DNA from: Oscillospiraceae bacterium | GTDB lineage: Bacteria > Bacillota > Clostridia > Oscillospirales > Oscillospiraceae | DNA: 16,075 nucleotides | Direction: 5' to 3' | Assembly: GCA_028691385.1 (NCBI GenBank) | Contig: JAQUZL010000034.1 | Location: 1 to 16,075 of the forward strand | In this document: positions 7,713-13,889 of the stretch, piece after piece | Position numbering within the stretch: position 1 is the first letter of the stretch | How the letters are laid out: every line of letters starts with the position of its first letter | Program-made: the position numbers and the translations under genes | Notes under the pieces: generated by a model | The model's database searches: none | Told to the model about the DNA's origin: nothing | The model's input: the letters and a program-made list of their open reading frames with translations, nothing else

Positions 7713-8338
7713 TGGAACTGCCCATCGCGCTGCAAGCGCTTCAATTTGCCATTTCCGGACTGATCGGGCTTTCACTCGGCGTTGTCTATGACTGCCTGCG
7801 CGTAATTCGCCATCATCGCCGCAGCCTGACCATCGCGCTGGACGCGCTGTTTTTGGCGCTGTTTTTGCTGACGCTGCTGCTGATGTGTTATTATGTAGGC
7901 GGCGGTATTTTTCGGTTTTTCATGCTGGGCGGCGTATTCCTTGGAATCAGTCTTTGGTTTTCTGCGGGAAGCGGGTGGTTTGTTCCCCTGCTGGATTGTC
8001 TTTTTTGCCTATTTTGGCGTGCAATTTCCGCCCTTTTCCGTCCAATCCATACATTTTTTGAAAATGGAAAGATATTTTTGAAAAAAGGCTTTTCTTTCGT
8101 CGAAAGAACGGGTATTATAGACAGTGTATTACATCCAAAATTTAGGCGCAGACTATTGGGGCGGAGGGGCGAGTGCATTGACGCGCAGGAAATCGCTACT
8201 GATTGTAAAATTGATTATCTTGATCGTGGTCGGATACTCTACCGTTACCCTACTATCTCTGCAGGCTCAGATTATGGAGAAAAAGGCAGAAAAAGAGTCG
8301 CTCTCGGCAAGGCTCACAACCATCGAGCTGGAAAATGA
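7712..8338 (+). CDS. yabQ: Spore cortex biosynthesis protein YabQ, with an unusual out-of-frame tail
   Basis: The reading frame encodes 208 aa. Residues ~1-115 have about four membrane segments and the family features LQFAISGLIGLSLGVVYDCLRV and a following long hydrophobic stretch. YabQ is a mother-cell membrane protein needed for spore cortex assembly in B. subtilis. The start at 7712 overlaps the yabP stop. The frame has no stop where expected and continues 161 nt into divIC, so the last ~52 residues are simply divIC read in another frame. Loss of the natural stop, or a 1-nt indel (for example in the A6 run at 8081-8086), would explain this. An indel there would end the protein at TAG 8118-8120 or TAG 8143-8145. 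The N-terminal call is good; the true C-terminus is uncertain. Confidence 0.8.
   Translation: MELPIALQALQFAISGLIGLSLGVVYDCLRVIRHHRRSLTIALDALFLALFLLTLLLMCYYVGGGIFRFFMLGGVFLGISLWFSAGSGWFVPLLDCLFCLFWRAISALFRPIHTFFENGKIFLKKGFSFVERTGIIDSVLHPKFRRRLLGRRGECIDAQEIATDCKIDYLDRGRILYRYPTISAGSDYGEKGRKRVALGKAHNHRAGK
8163..8169 (+). promoter_or_regulatory. Ribosome binding site that fixes the divIC start at TTG
   Basis: GGAGGGG lies 8 nt before TTG 8178. No other start codon in the divIC frame has a comparable site: the frame opens further upstream at GTG 8124, which would add 18 glycine-rich residues foreign to the family. Confidence 0.75.
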
Positions 8339-8456
8339 GCGTTTGCAAGATGAAATTGCAAATGTTTCCTCTCCGGAGGGCATCACCGAGATTGCACGCA
8401 ACAAGCTTGGGCTTGTCACGGATGGCGAGGTCGTGTTCTACGACGTCGGCAAATGA
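8178..8456 (+). CDS. divIC: Septum formation initiator protein DivIC/FtsB family
   Basis: A 92-aa bitopic membrane protein: a short basic cytoplasmic end (MTRRK), one membrane segment (about residues 7-27, LLIVKLIILIVVGYSTVTLL), a coiled coil (~28-62 with LSARLTTIELENERLQDEI), and the conserved tail EGITEIARNKLGLVTDGEVVFYD. DivIC/FtsB proteins join FtsL and DivIB/FtsQ in the divisome; this locus also serves the sporulation septum in B. subtilis. The start is TTG 8178, chosen for its strong ribosome binding site and the family-like N-terminus. It overlaps the yabQ frame by 161 nt, which is unusual. yabR follows after 39 nt. Confidence 0.9.
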   Translation: MTRRKSLLIVKLIILIVVGYSTVTLLSLQAQIMEKKAEKESLSARLTTIELENERLQDEIANVSSPEGITEIARNKLGLVTDGEVVFYDVGK

Positions 8457-8495
8457 TTCTCTCTGCCAATCTGAAGGAAGGACGTCCCACAAAAT

Positions 8496-9044
8496 ATGGA
8501 GTTCACAGTCGGTTCAATCATCGAAGGAAAGGTCAAAACGATCACAAAATTCGGTGCCTTTATTGCACTTCCCGGCGGCAAAACCGGAATGGTACACATT
8601 TCCGAAATTGCCCATGCCTATGTTAATGACATCCATGATCATCTGACGGAGGGTCAGGATGTGAAAGTTATGGTGATTGCTGTTGATCCTGCCGGAAAGA
8701 TCAATCTCTCCATTAAGCGGACAATTGAGCCGCCACCCCGTCCTGCACGGCCGGAGCGTTCGGATCGTCCGCAGCAGTCTGACCGTCCATACCAGAGCCG
8801 TCCGCAGGGAGATCGTCCCTATTCTCCCCGTCCGCAGGGCGACCGGCCGTACGCATCCCGCTCCCAGGGGGATCGTCCGCGCAATGATCGGCCCTATTCC
8901 CATAATGATTCGCGCTCCTTTGCCTCGAAAGAGCCACCAAGCTTTGACGATATGCTCAAGCAGTTCATGACTGACTCTGACAGCAAGATTGCCTCTGTCA
9001 AGCAGTACGCGGACCACAAGAACAAAAATCGCCGCAGCCGATAA
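8496..9044 (+). CDS. yabR: S1-domain RNA-binding protein YabR, with an Arg/Pro-rich repeat linker
   Basis: A 182-aa protein. Residues 2-73 form a single S1 RNA-binding domain (GSIIEGKVKTITKFGAFI, GKTGMVHISEIA, KINLSIKR), related to polynucleotide phosphorylase and ribosomal protein S1. Residues ~75-140 are low-complexity and rich in Arg, Pro, Asp and Ser, with ten-residue repeats of the type PQGDRPYxxR. The end SFDDMLKQFMTDSDSKIA followed by a basic tail resembles the C-terminal motif common in clostridial YabR proteins. The protein is likely cytoplasmic and ribosome- or RNA-associated; its role is not well defined. The site GGAAGGA is about 13 nt before the ATG, somewhat far. It ends the yabP-yabQ-divIC-yabR block. 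Confidence 0.9.
   Translation: MEFTVGSIIEGKVKTITKFGAFIALPGGKTGMVHISEIAHAYVNDIHDHLTEGQDVKVMVIAVDPAGKINLSIKRTIEPPPRPARPERSDRPQQSDRPYQSRPQGDRPYSPRPQGDRPYASRSQGDRPRNDRPYSHNDSRSFASKEPPSFDDMLKQFMTDSDSKIASVKQYADHKNKNRRSR
8771..8890 (+). repeat. Four tandem 30-bp repeats inside yabR
   Basis: Units begin at 8771, 8801, 8831 and 8861 and are in phase with the reading frame. They encode variants of a ten-residue PQGDRPYxxR unit. The central two are closest at both DNA and protein level; the outer two have drifted. This suggests expansion by slippage or recombination. Confidence 0.8.
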
Positions 9045-9053
9045 TGATACGCC

Positions 9054-9088
9054 ACGGCCCTTTCCGAGCATTCGGAAAGGGCCGTTTT
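9054..9088 (+). terminator. Intrinsic terminator after yabR
   Basis: A perfect 14-bp GC-rich stem (9054-9067 with 9072-9085) with loop GCAT is followed by TTTT. It starts 9 nt after the yabR stop codon. Confidence 0.88.
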
Positions 9089-9145
9089 CTGACAATCACC
9101 ACGGCCGCAGCCGCTCGCCCACCGGTCGGAAGGAAGGAACAAACT

Positions 9146-9847
9146 ATGAATATCGTGATCACCGGCGGCTCGCGCGGCATCGGCGCAGCGGCCGTTCGCC
9201 GTTTCTGTGACGGGCAAAACAAGGTCTGGTTTTTGTACGCAGCCTCATCTGCGGCCGCGGCGCAGCTTGCCGAAGAAACCGGCGCAACCGCGCTGCAGGC
9301 CGACGTGGCAGACGCGGATTCTGTTTTGGCCGCCTTTGCGCAGATTCCGGATCCGGACGTGCTGGTCTGCAACGCGGGCATCTCGCACTATGGTCTGATT
9401 TCTGATATTTCGCCCGACGCATGGGATCGCTTGTTTGCCGTCAATGTCAAGGGTGTCTATCAGTGCGTCCGCGCCGCGCTTCCGGCGTTTCTCAAAAAGC
9501 AGTCCGGCTGCATTGCCATGACTGCGTCCATGTGGGGCATTTCCGGCGCCAGCTGTGAGGCAGCCTATTCTGCTACCAAGGGCGCTGTCATCGCCCTTGG
9601 TAAGTCGCTCGCCAAAGAGCTTGCTCCCAGCGGAATCCGCGTCAACTGCGTTGCGCCCGGCGTCATCAAAACCGATATGCTCTCCTGCTTCACACCGGAG
9701 GATTTGCAGTCGCTGGCGGCAGACACGCCCCTCGGTCGCCTTGGCACGCCGGAAGAGGTAGCAGACGCGCTTTATTGGCTCTGCTCCGCCGAGTCGCGCT
9801 TTGTCACCGGGCAGGTGCTCTCGGTCGACGGCGGCTTCATCCTATAA
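9146..9847 (+). CDS. Short-chain dehydrogenase/reductase (FabG-like SDR oxidoreductase)
   Basis: A 233-aa classical SDR, slightly short for the family (about 245-250). The nucleotide-binding motif TGGSRGIG is at residues 6-13, the NAG motif is in CNAGIS, and the catalytic set is Ser128, Tyr141 and Lys145 (YSATK). The end TGQVLSVDGGF is typical of FabG-like enzymes. Arg10 in GGSRGIG suggests NADPH. It would reduce or oxidise a keto/hydroxy group; the substrate cannot be read from sequence, and no fatty-acid genes are nearby to support a FabG role. The start is ATG 9146, with GGAAGGA 7 nt upstream. No clear promoter is seen after the preceding terminator. A ClC transporter follows after 20 nt, probably in the same transcript. 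Confidence 0.9.
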   Translation: MNIVITGGSRGIGAAAVRRFCDGQNKVWFLYAASSAAAAQLAEETGATALQADVADADSVLAAFAQIPDPDVLVCNAGISHYGLISDISPDAWDRLFAVNVKGVYQCVRAALPAFLKKQSGCIAMTASMWGISGASCEAAYSATKGAVIALGKSLAKELAPSGIRVNCVAPGVIKTDMLSCFTPEDLQSLAADTPLGRLGTPEEVADALYWLCSAESRFVTGQVLSVDGGFIL

Positions 9848-9867
9848 AATAAATCGGAGTTTCATCA

Positions 9868-11127
9868 ATGAAAAAGCAAGTGGAAAAGCAGCTAAAACAC
9901 ATCAATGAATACCTCATTACCCTGTTCAAATGGCTGGCCTGCGCCATTCTGACCGGCCTGGTCTGCGGCCTTGTAGGCACTGCGTTTCACTACGCCGTCA
10001 GCTATGCCACGCAAATTCGCATGGCCAGCCCATGGCTTTTGTATCTGCTGCCCATCGCCGGCGTTCTCATCGTGCTGAGCTATCACGCCTGCGGTCTGAA
10101 GAACAATGAGGGCACCAATCTCGTGATTCGCTCCATCCGTACGGAGAACAAAATTCCAATTTTGATGGCGCCGCTGATTTTTGTCGGTACTGCGCTGACC
10201 CACCTGTGCGGCGGCTCTGCCGGACGCGAAGGCGCTGCGCTGCAAATTGGCGGCAGCCTTGGCGCATTTCTGGGAAATGTGCTCCATCTGCACGAAAAGG
10301 ATCTGCACGTCATCACCATGTGCGGTATGAGCGCGCTGTTTGCCGCCCTGTTTGGCACGCCGATCGCCGCCGCCGTGTTCTGCATGGAGGTCATTTCTGT
10401 CGGCGTGGTGTATTATGTCGCCTTTCTCCCCTGCGTCATCTCCTCGATTGTCGCGGTCGCCATCGCCACGTCCTTCGGCATCCGCGCCGAAACCTATGCC
10501 ATTGCAGCGCTACCGGTGCTGAATCTGGGCGTACTGTGGCGTGTGATCGTGATTGCCATCGCCTGCGCGCTGGTGAGCATTTTGTTTATCATTGCGCTGC
10601 ACCGCGCGGAGGAACTGTTTCACAAACGGATTCCGAATCAATATCTGCGCGTGATTGCAGGCGGCGTCGCCATCATTCTACTGACACTTTTGGTGCGCTC
10701 CCGCGACTATAACGGTGCCGGAATGGACGTGATTTCCGCCGCCATGCGCGGGCAGGTTGTGCCTTACGCGTTTTTGCTGAAAATTGTCTTTACCGCGCTC
10801 ACCATCGGCGCCGGCTTTAAGGGCGGCGAGATTGTGCCGACCTTCTTTATCGGCAGCACCCTTGGCTGCACGCTCGGTTTGCTGCTGGGCATGGATCCCG
10901 GCTTTGCTGCAGCGCTCGGCCTTGTCGGCATGTTCTGCGGCGTGGTCAACTGTCCGCTGGCTTCCATGCTGCTGTCCATTGAGCTGTTTGGCTCTGATTC
11001 TCTGCCGCTGTTTGCGCTGGTATGCGCCATCAGTTACCTGCTCTCCGGGTATTACAGCCTGTATGCCAGCCAGAAAATTGTATATTCCAAGCTGCAAACC
11101 GAATATATCAACAAGGATACCCACTGA
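9868..11127 (+). CDS. ClC-family anion channel/antiporter, possibly of the fluoride/proton (CLC-F) subclass
   Basis: A 419-aa multi-pass membrane protein with the ClC pattern: GGSAGREGAALQIG with the external gating glutamate at Glu121, FGTPIAAAVFCMEV, and GFKGGEIVPTFFIGSTLG at ~316-331. The classical chloride signature GSGIP is absent, replaced by GTNLVI at residues 82-87. GREGP reads GREGA, and GxFxP reads GGEIVP. As I recall the family, this combination (GxNLI, GREGx, GGExxP) marks the CLC-F fluoride/proton antiporters, so fluoride export is a real alternative to chloride transport. The length suits the short prokaryotic members without CBS domains. GGAG lies 8 nt before ATG 9868. No fluoride riboswitch is seen upstream of it or of the SDR gene. 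Confidence 0.88.
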   Translation: MKKQVEKQLKHINEYLITLFKWLACAILTGLVCGLVGTAFHYAVSYATQIRMASPWLLYLLPIAGVLIVLSYHACGLKNNEGTNLVIRSIRTENKIPILMAPLIFVGTALTHLCGGSAGREGAALQIGGSLGAFLGNVLHLHEKDLHVITMCGMSALFAALFGTPIAAAVFCMEVISVGVVYYVAFLPCVISSIVAVAIATSFGIRAETYAIAALPVLNLGVLWRVIVIAIACALVSILFIIALHRAEELFHKRIPNQYLRVIAGGVAIILLTLLVRSRDYNGAGMDVISAAMRGQVVPYAFLLKIVFTALTIGAGFKGGEIVPTFFIGSTLGCTLGLLLGMDPGFAAALGLVGMFCGVVNCPLASMLLSIELFGSDSLPLFALVCAISYLLSGYYSLYASQKIVYSKLQTEYINKDTH

Positions 11128-11143
11128 TTTCCCATATTGGCGC

Positions 11144-11180
11144 AAAAGATGGCAGACACCCTCGTGTCTGCCATCTTTTT
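11144..11180. terminator. Bidirectional intrinsic terminator between convergent genes
   Basis: A 16-bp perfect stem (11144-11159 with 11164-11179) with a 4-nt loop has an A-run at its left foot and TTTTT at its right. It can therefore terminate both the ClC gene (plus strand, ending 11127) and the VOC gene (minus strand, ending 11211). Confidence 0.92.
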
Positions 11181-11210
11181 GTCATTTCGCATATTTGGAC
11201 GTGCCAATTT

Positions 11211-11588
11211 TTATTTGCTTTGCTCCACCAACTGGATTTTGACGCCGTTGGGATCAAGCACAAAACAAAATCGGGTGTCTGAGCTTGGTGCAAAGGGACC
11301 GGCGTAAAGTGCCAGACCCATTTCATCAATTTTCGCCATGGCAGCATCTAAGCTTTCTACCCGAAATCCCATGGAAATGGTGGCGCTGTGCGCCAAATCT
11401 CTCGCATTATCCGAATTCATCAGTTCCACCAGCGTTTCGCCCGGTGTGCCGGTTCCAAGAAACACGATCTGCCGATTTGGCCCAGCCTGCAGCTGCCGCA
11501 CAATTTTCAGCCCCAGCAACTGGCGGTAAAATGAAATGGTTTCGTCCAGATCAAACACGCTGTAGGTTGTCCAAAGATACTTTGTCAT
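11211..11588 (-). CDS. VOC-superfamily (glyoxalase I-like) protein lacking both metal histidines
   Basis: A 125-aa protein with the two-module VOC fold: YSVFDLDETISFYRQLLGLK in the N-terminal half and FVLDPNGVKIQLVE at the C-terminus. It aligns end to end with glyoxalase I. Of the four metal ligands in E. coli GloA (His5, Glu56, His74, Glu122) only the glutamates appear kept (Glu55, Glu122). The first histidine position is Trp6 and the second is Ser72 by my hand alignment. A Ni/Zn glyoxalase activity is therefore doubtful; a binding or resistance-type role is possible. The start is ATG 11588, with GGAGG 9 nt upstream and an ATGA overlap with the end of the DUF523 gene, so the two are coupled. 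Confidence 0.85.
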   Translation of the reverse strand: MTKYLWTTYSVFDLDETISFYRQLLGLKIVRQLQAGPNRQIVFLGTGTPGETLVELMNSDNARDLAHSATISMGFRVESLDAAMAKIDEMGLALYAGPFAPSSDTRFCFVLDPNGVKIQLVEQSK

Positions 11589-12037
11589 TGTTCCTGTCCT
11601 CCACTATTCAAAATACTCCGAATTTGACTTTCTCCGATCACCGAAATTCCGTTTTCTTTCAGCAGTTCAGCCGTCACCCCGTCGCCGGGAATCAACGTGC
11701 CGGTAAAGCTGCCGTCGTAGATTTCGCCGCAGCCGCAGGAGGGGCTGCGCTCCTTGAAAATGGCAAACTTTACATCATAGCGTTTTGCAAGCAGCAGCGC
11801 CGCCTCTGCCCCACGCCGATACTGCGCGGTCACATCTTTGCCGCTTTTGGAAATCACGCCGTATGCGCAGCGCTCGCTCGGTTCGCGCGGCGTGGGCAGA
11901 CCTCCATAGACCTCGGGGCAAATCGGAATGAGGGTAATCCCGGCGTGCAGAAGCCGCAGCGCATCCGTGTTTTCGTTATTCCCGCCGCTGTATTTGCAGT
12001 TCAGTCCCAAAAGGCAGGCGCTGATTAACACATTCAT
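11585..12037 (-). CDS. DUF523 family protein (TudS-like, probable 4Fe-4S desulfidase)
   Basis: A 150-aa, single-domain DUF523 protein. Family motifs are complete: ISACLLGLNCKYSGGNN (Cys8, Cys14), CPEVYGGLPTPREPSE (Cys40, Glu42), and ERSPSCGCGEIYDGSFTGTLIPGDGVTAELL (Cys101, Cys103). Characterised DUF523 members such as TudS remove sulfur from thiouracil using a 4Fe-4S cluster held by three cysteines, with nearby Glu and Ser in catalysis; the matching residues here are present. The start is ATG 12037, after a near-perfect AGGAGGTG site. It is the first gene of a two-gene unit with the VOC protein. The physiological substrate is unproven. Confidence 0.9.
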   Translation of the reverse strand: MNVLISACLLGLNCKYSGGNNENTDALRLLHAGITLIPICPEVYGGLPTPREPSERCAYGVISKSGKDVTAQYRRGAEAALLLAKRYDVKFAIFKERSPSCGCGEIYDGSFTGTLIPGDGVTAELLKENGISVIGESQIRSILNSGGQEQ

Positions 12038-12059
12038 AGGCGCACCTCCTGTCCATTTG

Positions 12060-12088
12060 ATTATAAAGTTTCTCTTCCGGGAATGCAA
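12060..12088 (-). promoter_or_regulatory. Candidate promoter of the DUF523-VOC unit
   Basis: On the minus strand, TTGCAT (12088-12083), 17 bp and a perfect TATAAT (12065-12060) precede the DUF523 ribosome binding site (12050-12045). The predicted leader is only about 15 nt. The -35 is weak (3 of 6 matches). Confidence 0.5.
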
Positions 12089-12105
12089 GCGGCTGCATTT
12101 CCCGG
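12077..12105. repeat. Inverted repeat overlapping the DUF523 promoter
   Basis: CCGGGAATGCA (12077-12087) faces TGCATTTCCCGG (12094-12105) across a 6-nt centre, with one unpaired T. No T-tract follows on either strand, so it is a poor terminator. One arm covers the -35 of the minus-strand promoter, so it may be a repressor or activator site. Confidence 0.55.
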
Positions 12106-12187
12106 GCAATCATCCCGTTTTTTCCATGCTTCGCCGAATTATTCACATATTCATCTGAATATTCATCATTTCTGTGCATTTTTCCTC

Positions 12188-12215
12188 TTGAACTCTGGTT
12201 TTTATTCTGTATAAT
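12188..12215 (+). promoter_or_regulatory. Promoter of the amino acid ABC importer operon
   Basis: TTGAAC (12188-12193), a 16-bp spacer and a perfect TATAAT (12210-12215) sit 34 nt before the ATG of the binding-protein gene. The region is AT-rich compared with its surroundings. Confidence 0.7.
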
Positions 12216-12249
12216 GTATTAATATTAATCATTCAAAGGAGCATATACC

Positions 12250-13080
12250 ATGAAAAAAATTGCACTGTTTCTGGCAATTGCAATGCTTTGCGTTGCTCTG
12301 ACTGCCTGTGGCAGCTCTTCTACCCCCGCAGCCGATACCAGCACCCCCGCAGCGACTGACACTGCCGCACCGGCAGACGCCGCTTTGACCGTTACCGACG
12401 GCAAGCTGACCATGGCGACCAACGCCGCATTCCCGCCCTACGAAATGACCACCGACGACGGCGGCTTTGAGGGCATCGACATTGAGATTGCCGGCATGAT
12501 CGCCGAGAAGCTGGGTCTTGAGTTGGTTGTCGATGATATGGACTTCAGCTCTGTTATCACCGCAGTCCAGGGCGGCAAGTCCGACATCGCAATGGCCGGT
12601 CTGACCGTCAACGAAGAGCGTCAGAAGAACGTTGACTTCACCTCCAACTACGCCACCGGCGTGCAGGTTGTCATTGTCCCGCAGGACTCCGACATCGCAA
12701 CCGTGGACGATCTGTCCAATGACAAGATGATCGGCACCCAGGAAGGCACTACCGGTTACATCTACTGCTCTGACACCGTCGAAAACGGTGGTTATGGCGA
12801 GGATCATGTCATTGCCTATACCAACGGTGCAACTGCCATTCAGGCTCTGCTGAGCGGCAAGATTGACGCCGTTGTCATTGACAACGAGCCGGCTAAGGCC
12901 TATGTGGAAGCCAACCCCACCCTGAAGATTCTGGACACCGAGTATGTCACCGAGGATTACGCCATCGGTGTGTCTAAGGACAACACCGCGCTGCTTGACG
13001 CCGTCAACACCGCACTGGAAGAGCTGATTGCAGACGGTTCCGTCCAGTCCGTCATTGACAAGTACATCGCTGCAGACTAA
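12250..13080 (+). CDS. Polar amino acid ABC transporter, substrate-binding lipoprotein
   Basis: A 276-aa extracytoplasmic binding protein of the SBP_bac_3 type. A lipoprotein signal covers residues 1-19, with lipobox LTAC and lipidated Cys20. A Ser/Thr/Pro/Ala-rich tether follows (~21-45), then the two-lobed domain opening with LTMATNAAFPPYEMT. The ligand-site signatures GFEGIDIEIAGMIAEKLG, GLTVNEERQKNVDFT (including the conserved Arg) and GKIDAVVIDNEPA are present. It captures an amino acid at the membrane surface for the permease and ATPase encoded next. The ligand cannot be fixed from sequence. AAGGAG lies 8 nt before the ATG. C-ending codons (gcc, gac, aac, acc) are very frequent, suggesting high expression. 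A terminator follows, limiting read-through into the other components. Confidence 0.93.
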   Translation: MKKIALFLAIAMLCVALTACGSSSTPAADTSTPAATDTAAPADAALTVTDGKLTMATNAAFPPYEMTTDDGGFEGIDIEIAGMIAEKLGLELVVDDMDFSSVITAVQGGKSDIAMAGLTVNEERQKNVDFTSNYATGVQVVIVPQDSDIATVDDLSNDKMIGTQEGTTGYIYCSDTVENGGYGEDHVIAYTNGATAIQALLSGKIDAVVIDNEPAKAYVEANPTLKILDTEYVTEDYAIGVSKDNTALLDAVNTALEELIADGSVQSVIDKYIAAD

Positions 13081-13116
13081 TCTCTGCGCAGCTAGTCGGA
13101 ATACCAAAGACACAGC

Positions 13117-13148
13117 AAAAGGGGGCGGTTCTGCCGTCCCCTTTTTTT
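13117..13148 (+). terminator. Intercistronic terminator/attenuator between binding-protein and permease genes
   Basis: A 12-bp stem, with one G-T pair, joins AAAAGGGGGCGG (13117-13128) to CCGTCCCCTTTT (13134-13145) around TTCTG, followed by T7 (13142-13148). The permease has no visible promoter of its own, so partial read-through is the likely way to make more binding protein than membrane components. Confidence 0.85.
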
Positions 13149-13169
13149 CCATAGAAAGGAGTTGGTTTC

Positions 13170-13889
13170 GTGGACGCTTTTTTTGCACAGCTTCAGCGAG
13201 ATTTTTACCAAAGCTTTCTTGAGGGTGATCGCTGGGTACAATACCTCAAGGGTCTTCTCACTTCCATCGAGGTGACCATTGGCGCGCTGCTGCTCGGCAT
13301 CGTGCTGGGTCTGTTGGTCGCAATCGTCCGCACGCTGCACGATCAGCAGCGGAATGAACGCGTCAGCGGTCTGCTGAAGTTCTTCAATGTCCTCTGTAAA
13401 ATCTATACCACGGTGATTCGCGGCACACCGATGATGGTGCAGCTGCTCATTATGGGCTTTGTGTTTTTTGCATCCAGCCGCAATCTGGTGGCCGTTGCGA
13501 TTTTGTCGCTGGGCATCAATTCCGGCGCGTATGTTTCGGAAATCATCCGGGGCGGCATCATGTCCATTGATCCCGGTCAGATGGAAGCCGGCCGCAGTCT
13601 TGGCCTTGGCTATGTCCCGGTCATGTACCACGTTGTCATCCCGCAGGCCGTTAAAAACATACTGCCCGCCCTTGGCAACGAGTTTATCACCCTGTTTAAG
13701 GATACCTCGCTGGTTACCGTCATCGGTCTGCGCGACCTCACAAAGGTCGCCATTCAGATTCAGGCTAAGACCTATCAGGCATTTATGCCGTTTGTCGGCA
13801 TTGCAGTCATGTATCTGATCGTTGTCATGATTCTCACCTGGATGCTGGGCATCCTCGAAAGGAGGCTGCGTTCAAGTGATTGCCGTTGA
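13170..13889 (+). CDS. Polar amino acid ABC transporter, permease
   Basis: A 239-aa HisM/GlnP-type inner membrane subunit. The start is GTG 13170, fixed by AAAGGAG 8 nt upstream. It has about five membrane segments. The typical family stretch VIRGTPMMVQLLI is present, and the EAA loop (EAGRSLGLGYVPVMYHVVIPQ, from residue 139) docks the ATPase. It forms the translocation pore, probably as a homodimer since only one permease gene is present. Its end overlaps the ATPase start by 14 nt, indicating coupled translation. Confidence 0.93.
   Translation: MDAFFAQLQRDFYQSFLEGDRWVQYLKGLLTSIEVTIGALLLGIVLGLLVAIVRTLHDQQRNERVSGLLKFFNVLCKIYTTVIRGTPMMVQLLIMGFVFFASSRNLVAVAILSLGINSGAYVSEIIRGGIMSIDPGQMEAGRSLGLGYVPVMYHVVIPQAVKNILPALGNEFITLFKDTSLVTVIGLRDLTKVAIQIQAKTYQAFMPFVGIAVMYLIVVMILTWMLGILERRLRSSDCR

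Noticed and set aside
8075..8092. Programmed frameshift at the A6 run near the end of yabQ
   Set aside because: The run is read as AAA AAA GGC after TTG, which does not fit the X XXY YYZ heptamer rule, and no downstream stimulatory structure is apparent. An indel or stop loss is simpler.
8090..8118. Vegetative promoter for divIC with TATTAT as the -10
   Set aside because: The hexamer 17 bp upstream (TTTTCT) is a poor -35 and there is no TGn extension, so the match is no better than chance in this AT-rich stretch.
9085..9145. Fluoride riboswitch before the SDR-ClC pair
   Set aside because: The gap of about 60 nt lacks the GGxGATGG-type start and pairing pattern of the crcB motif and is too short after the terminator.
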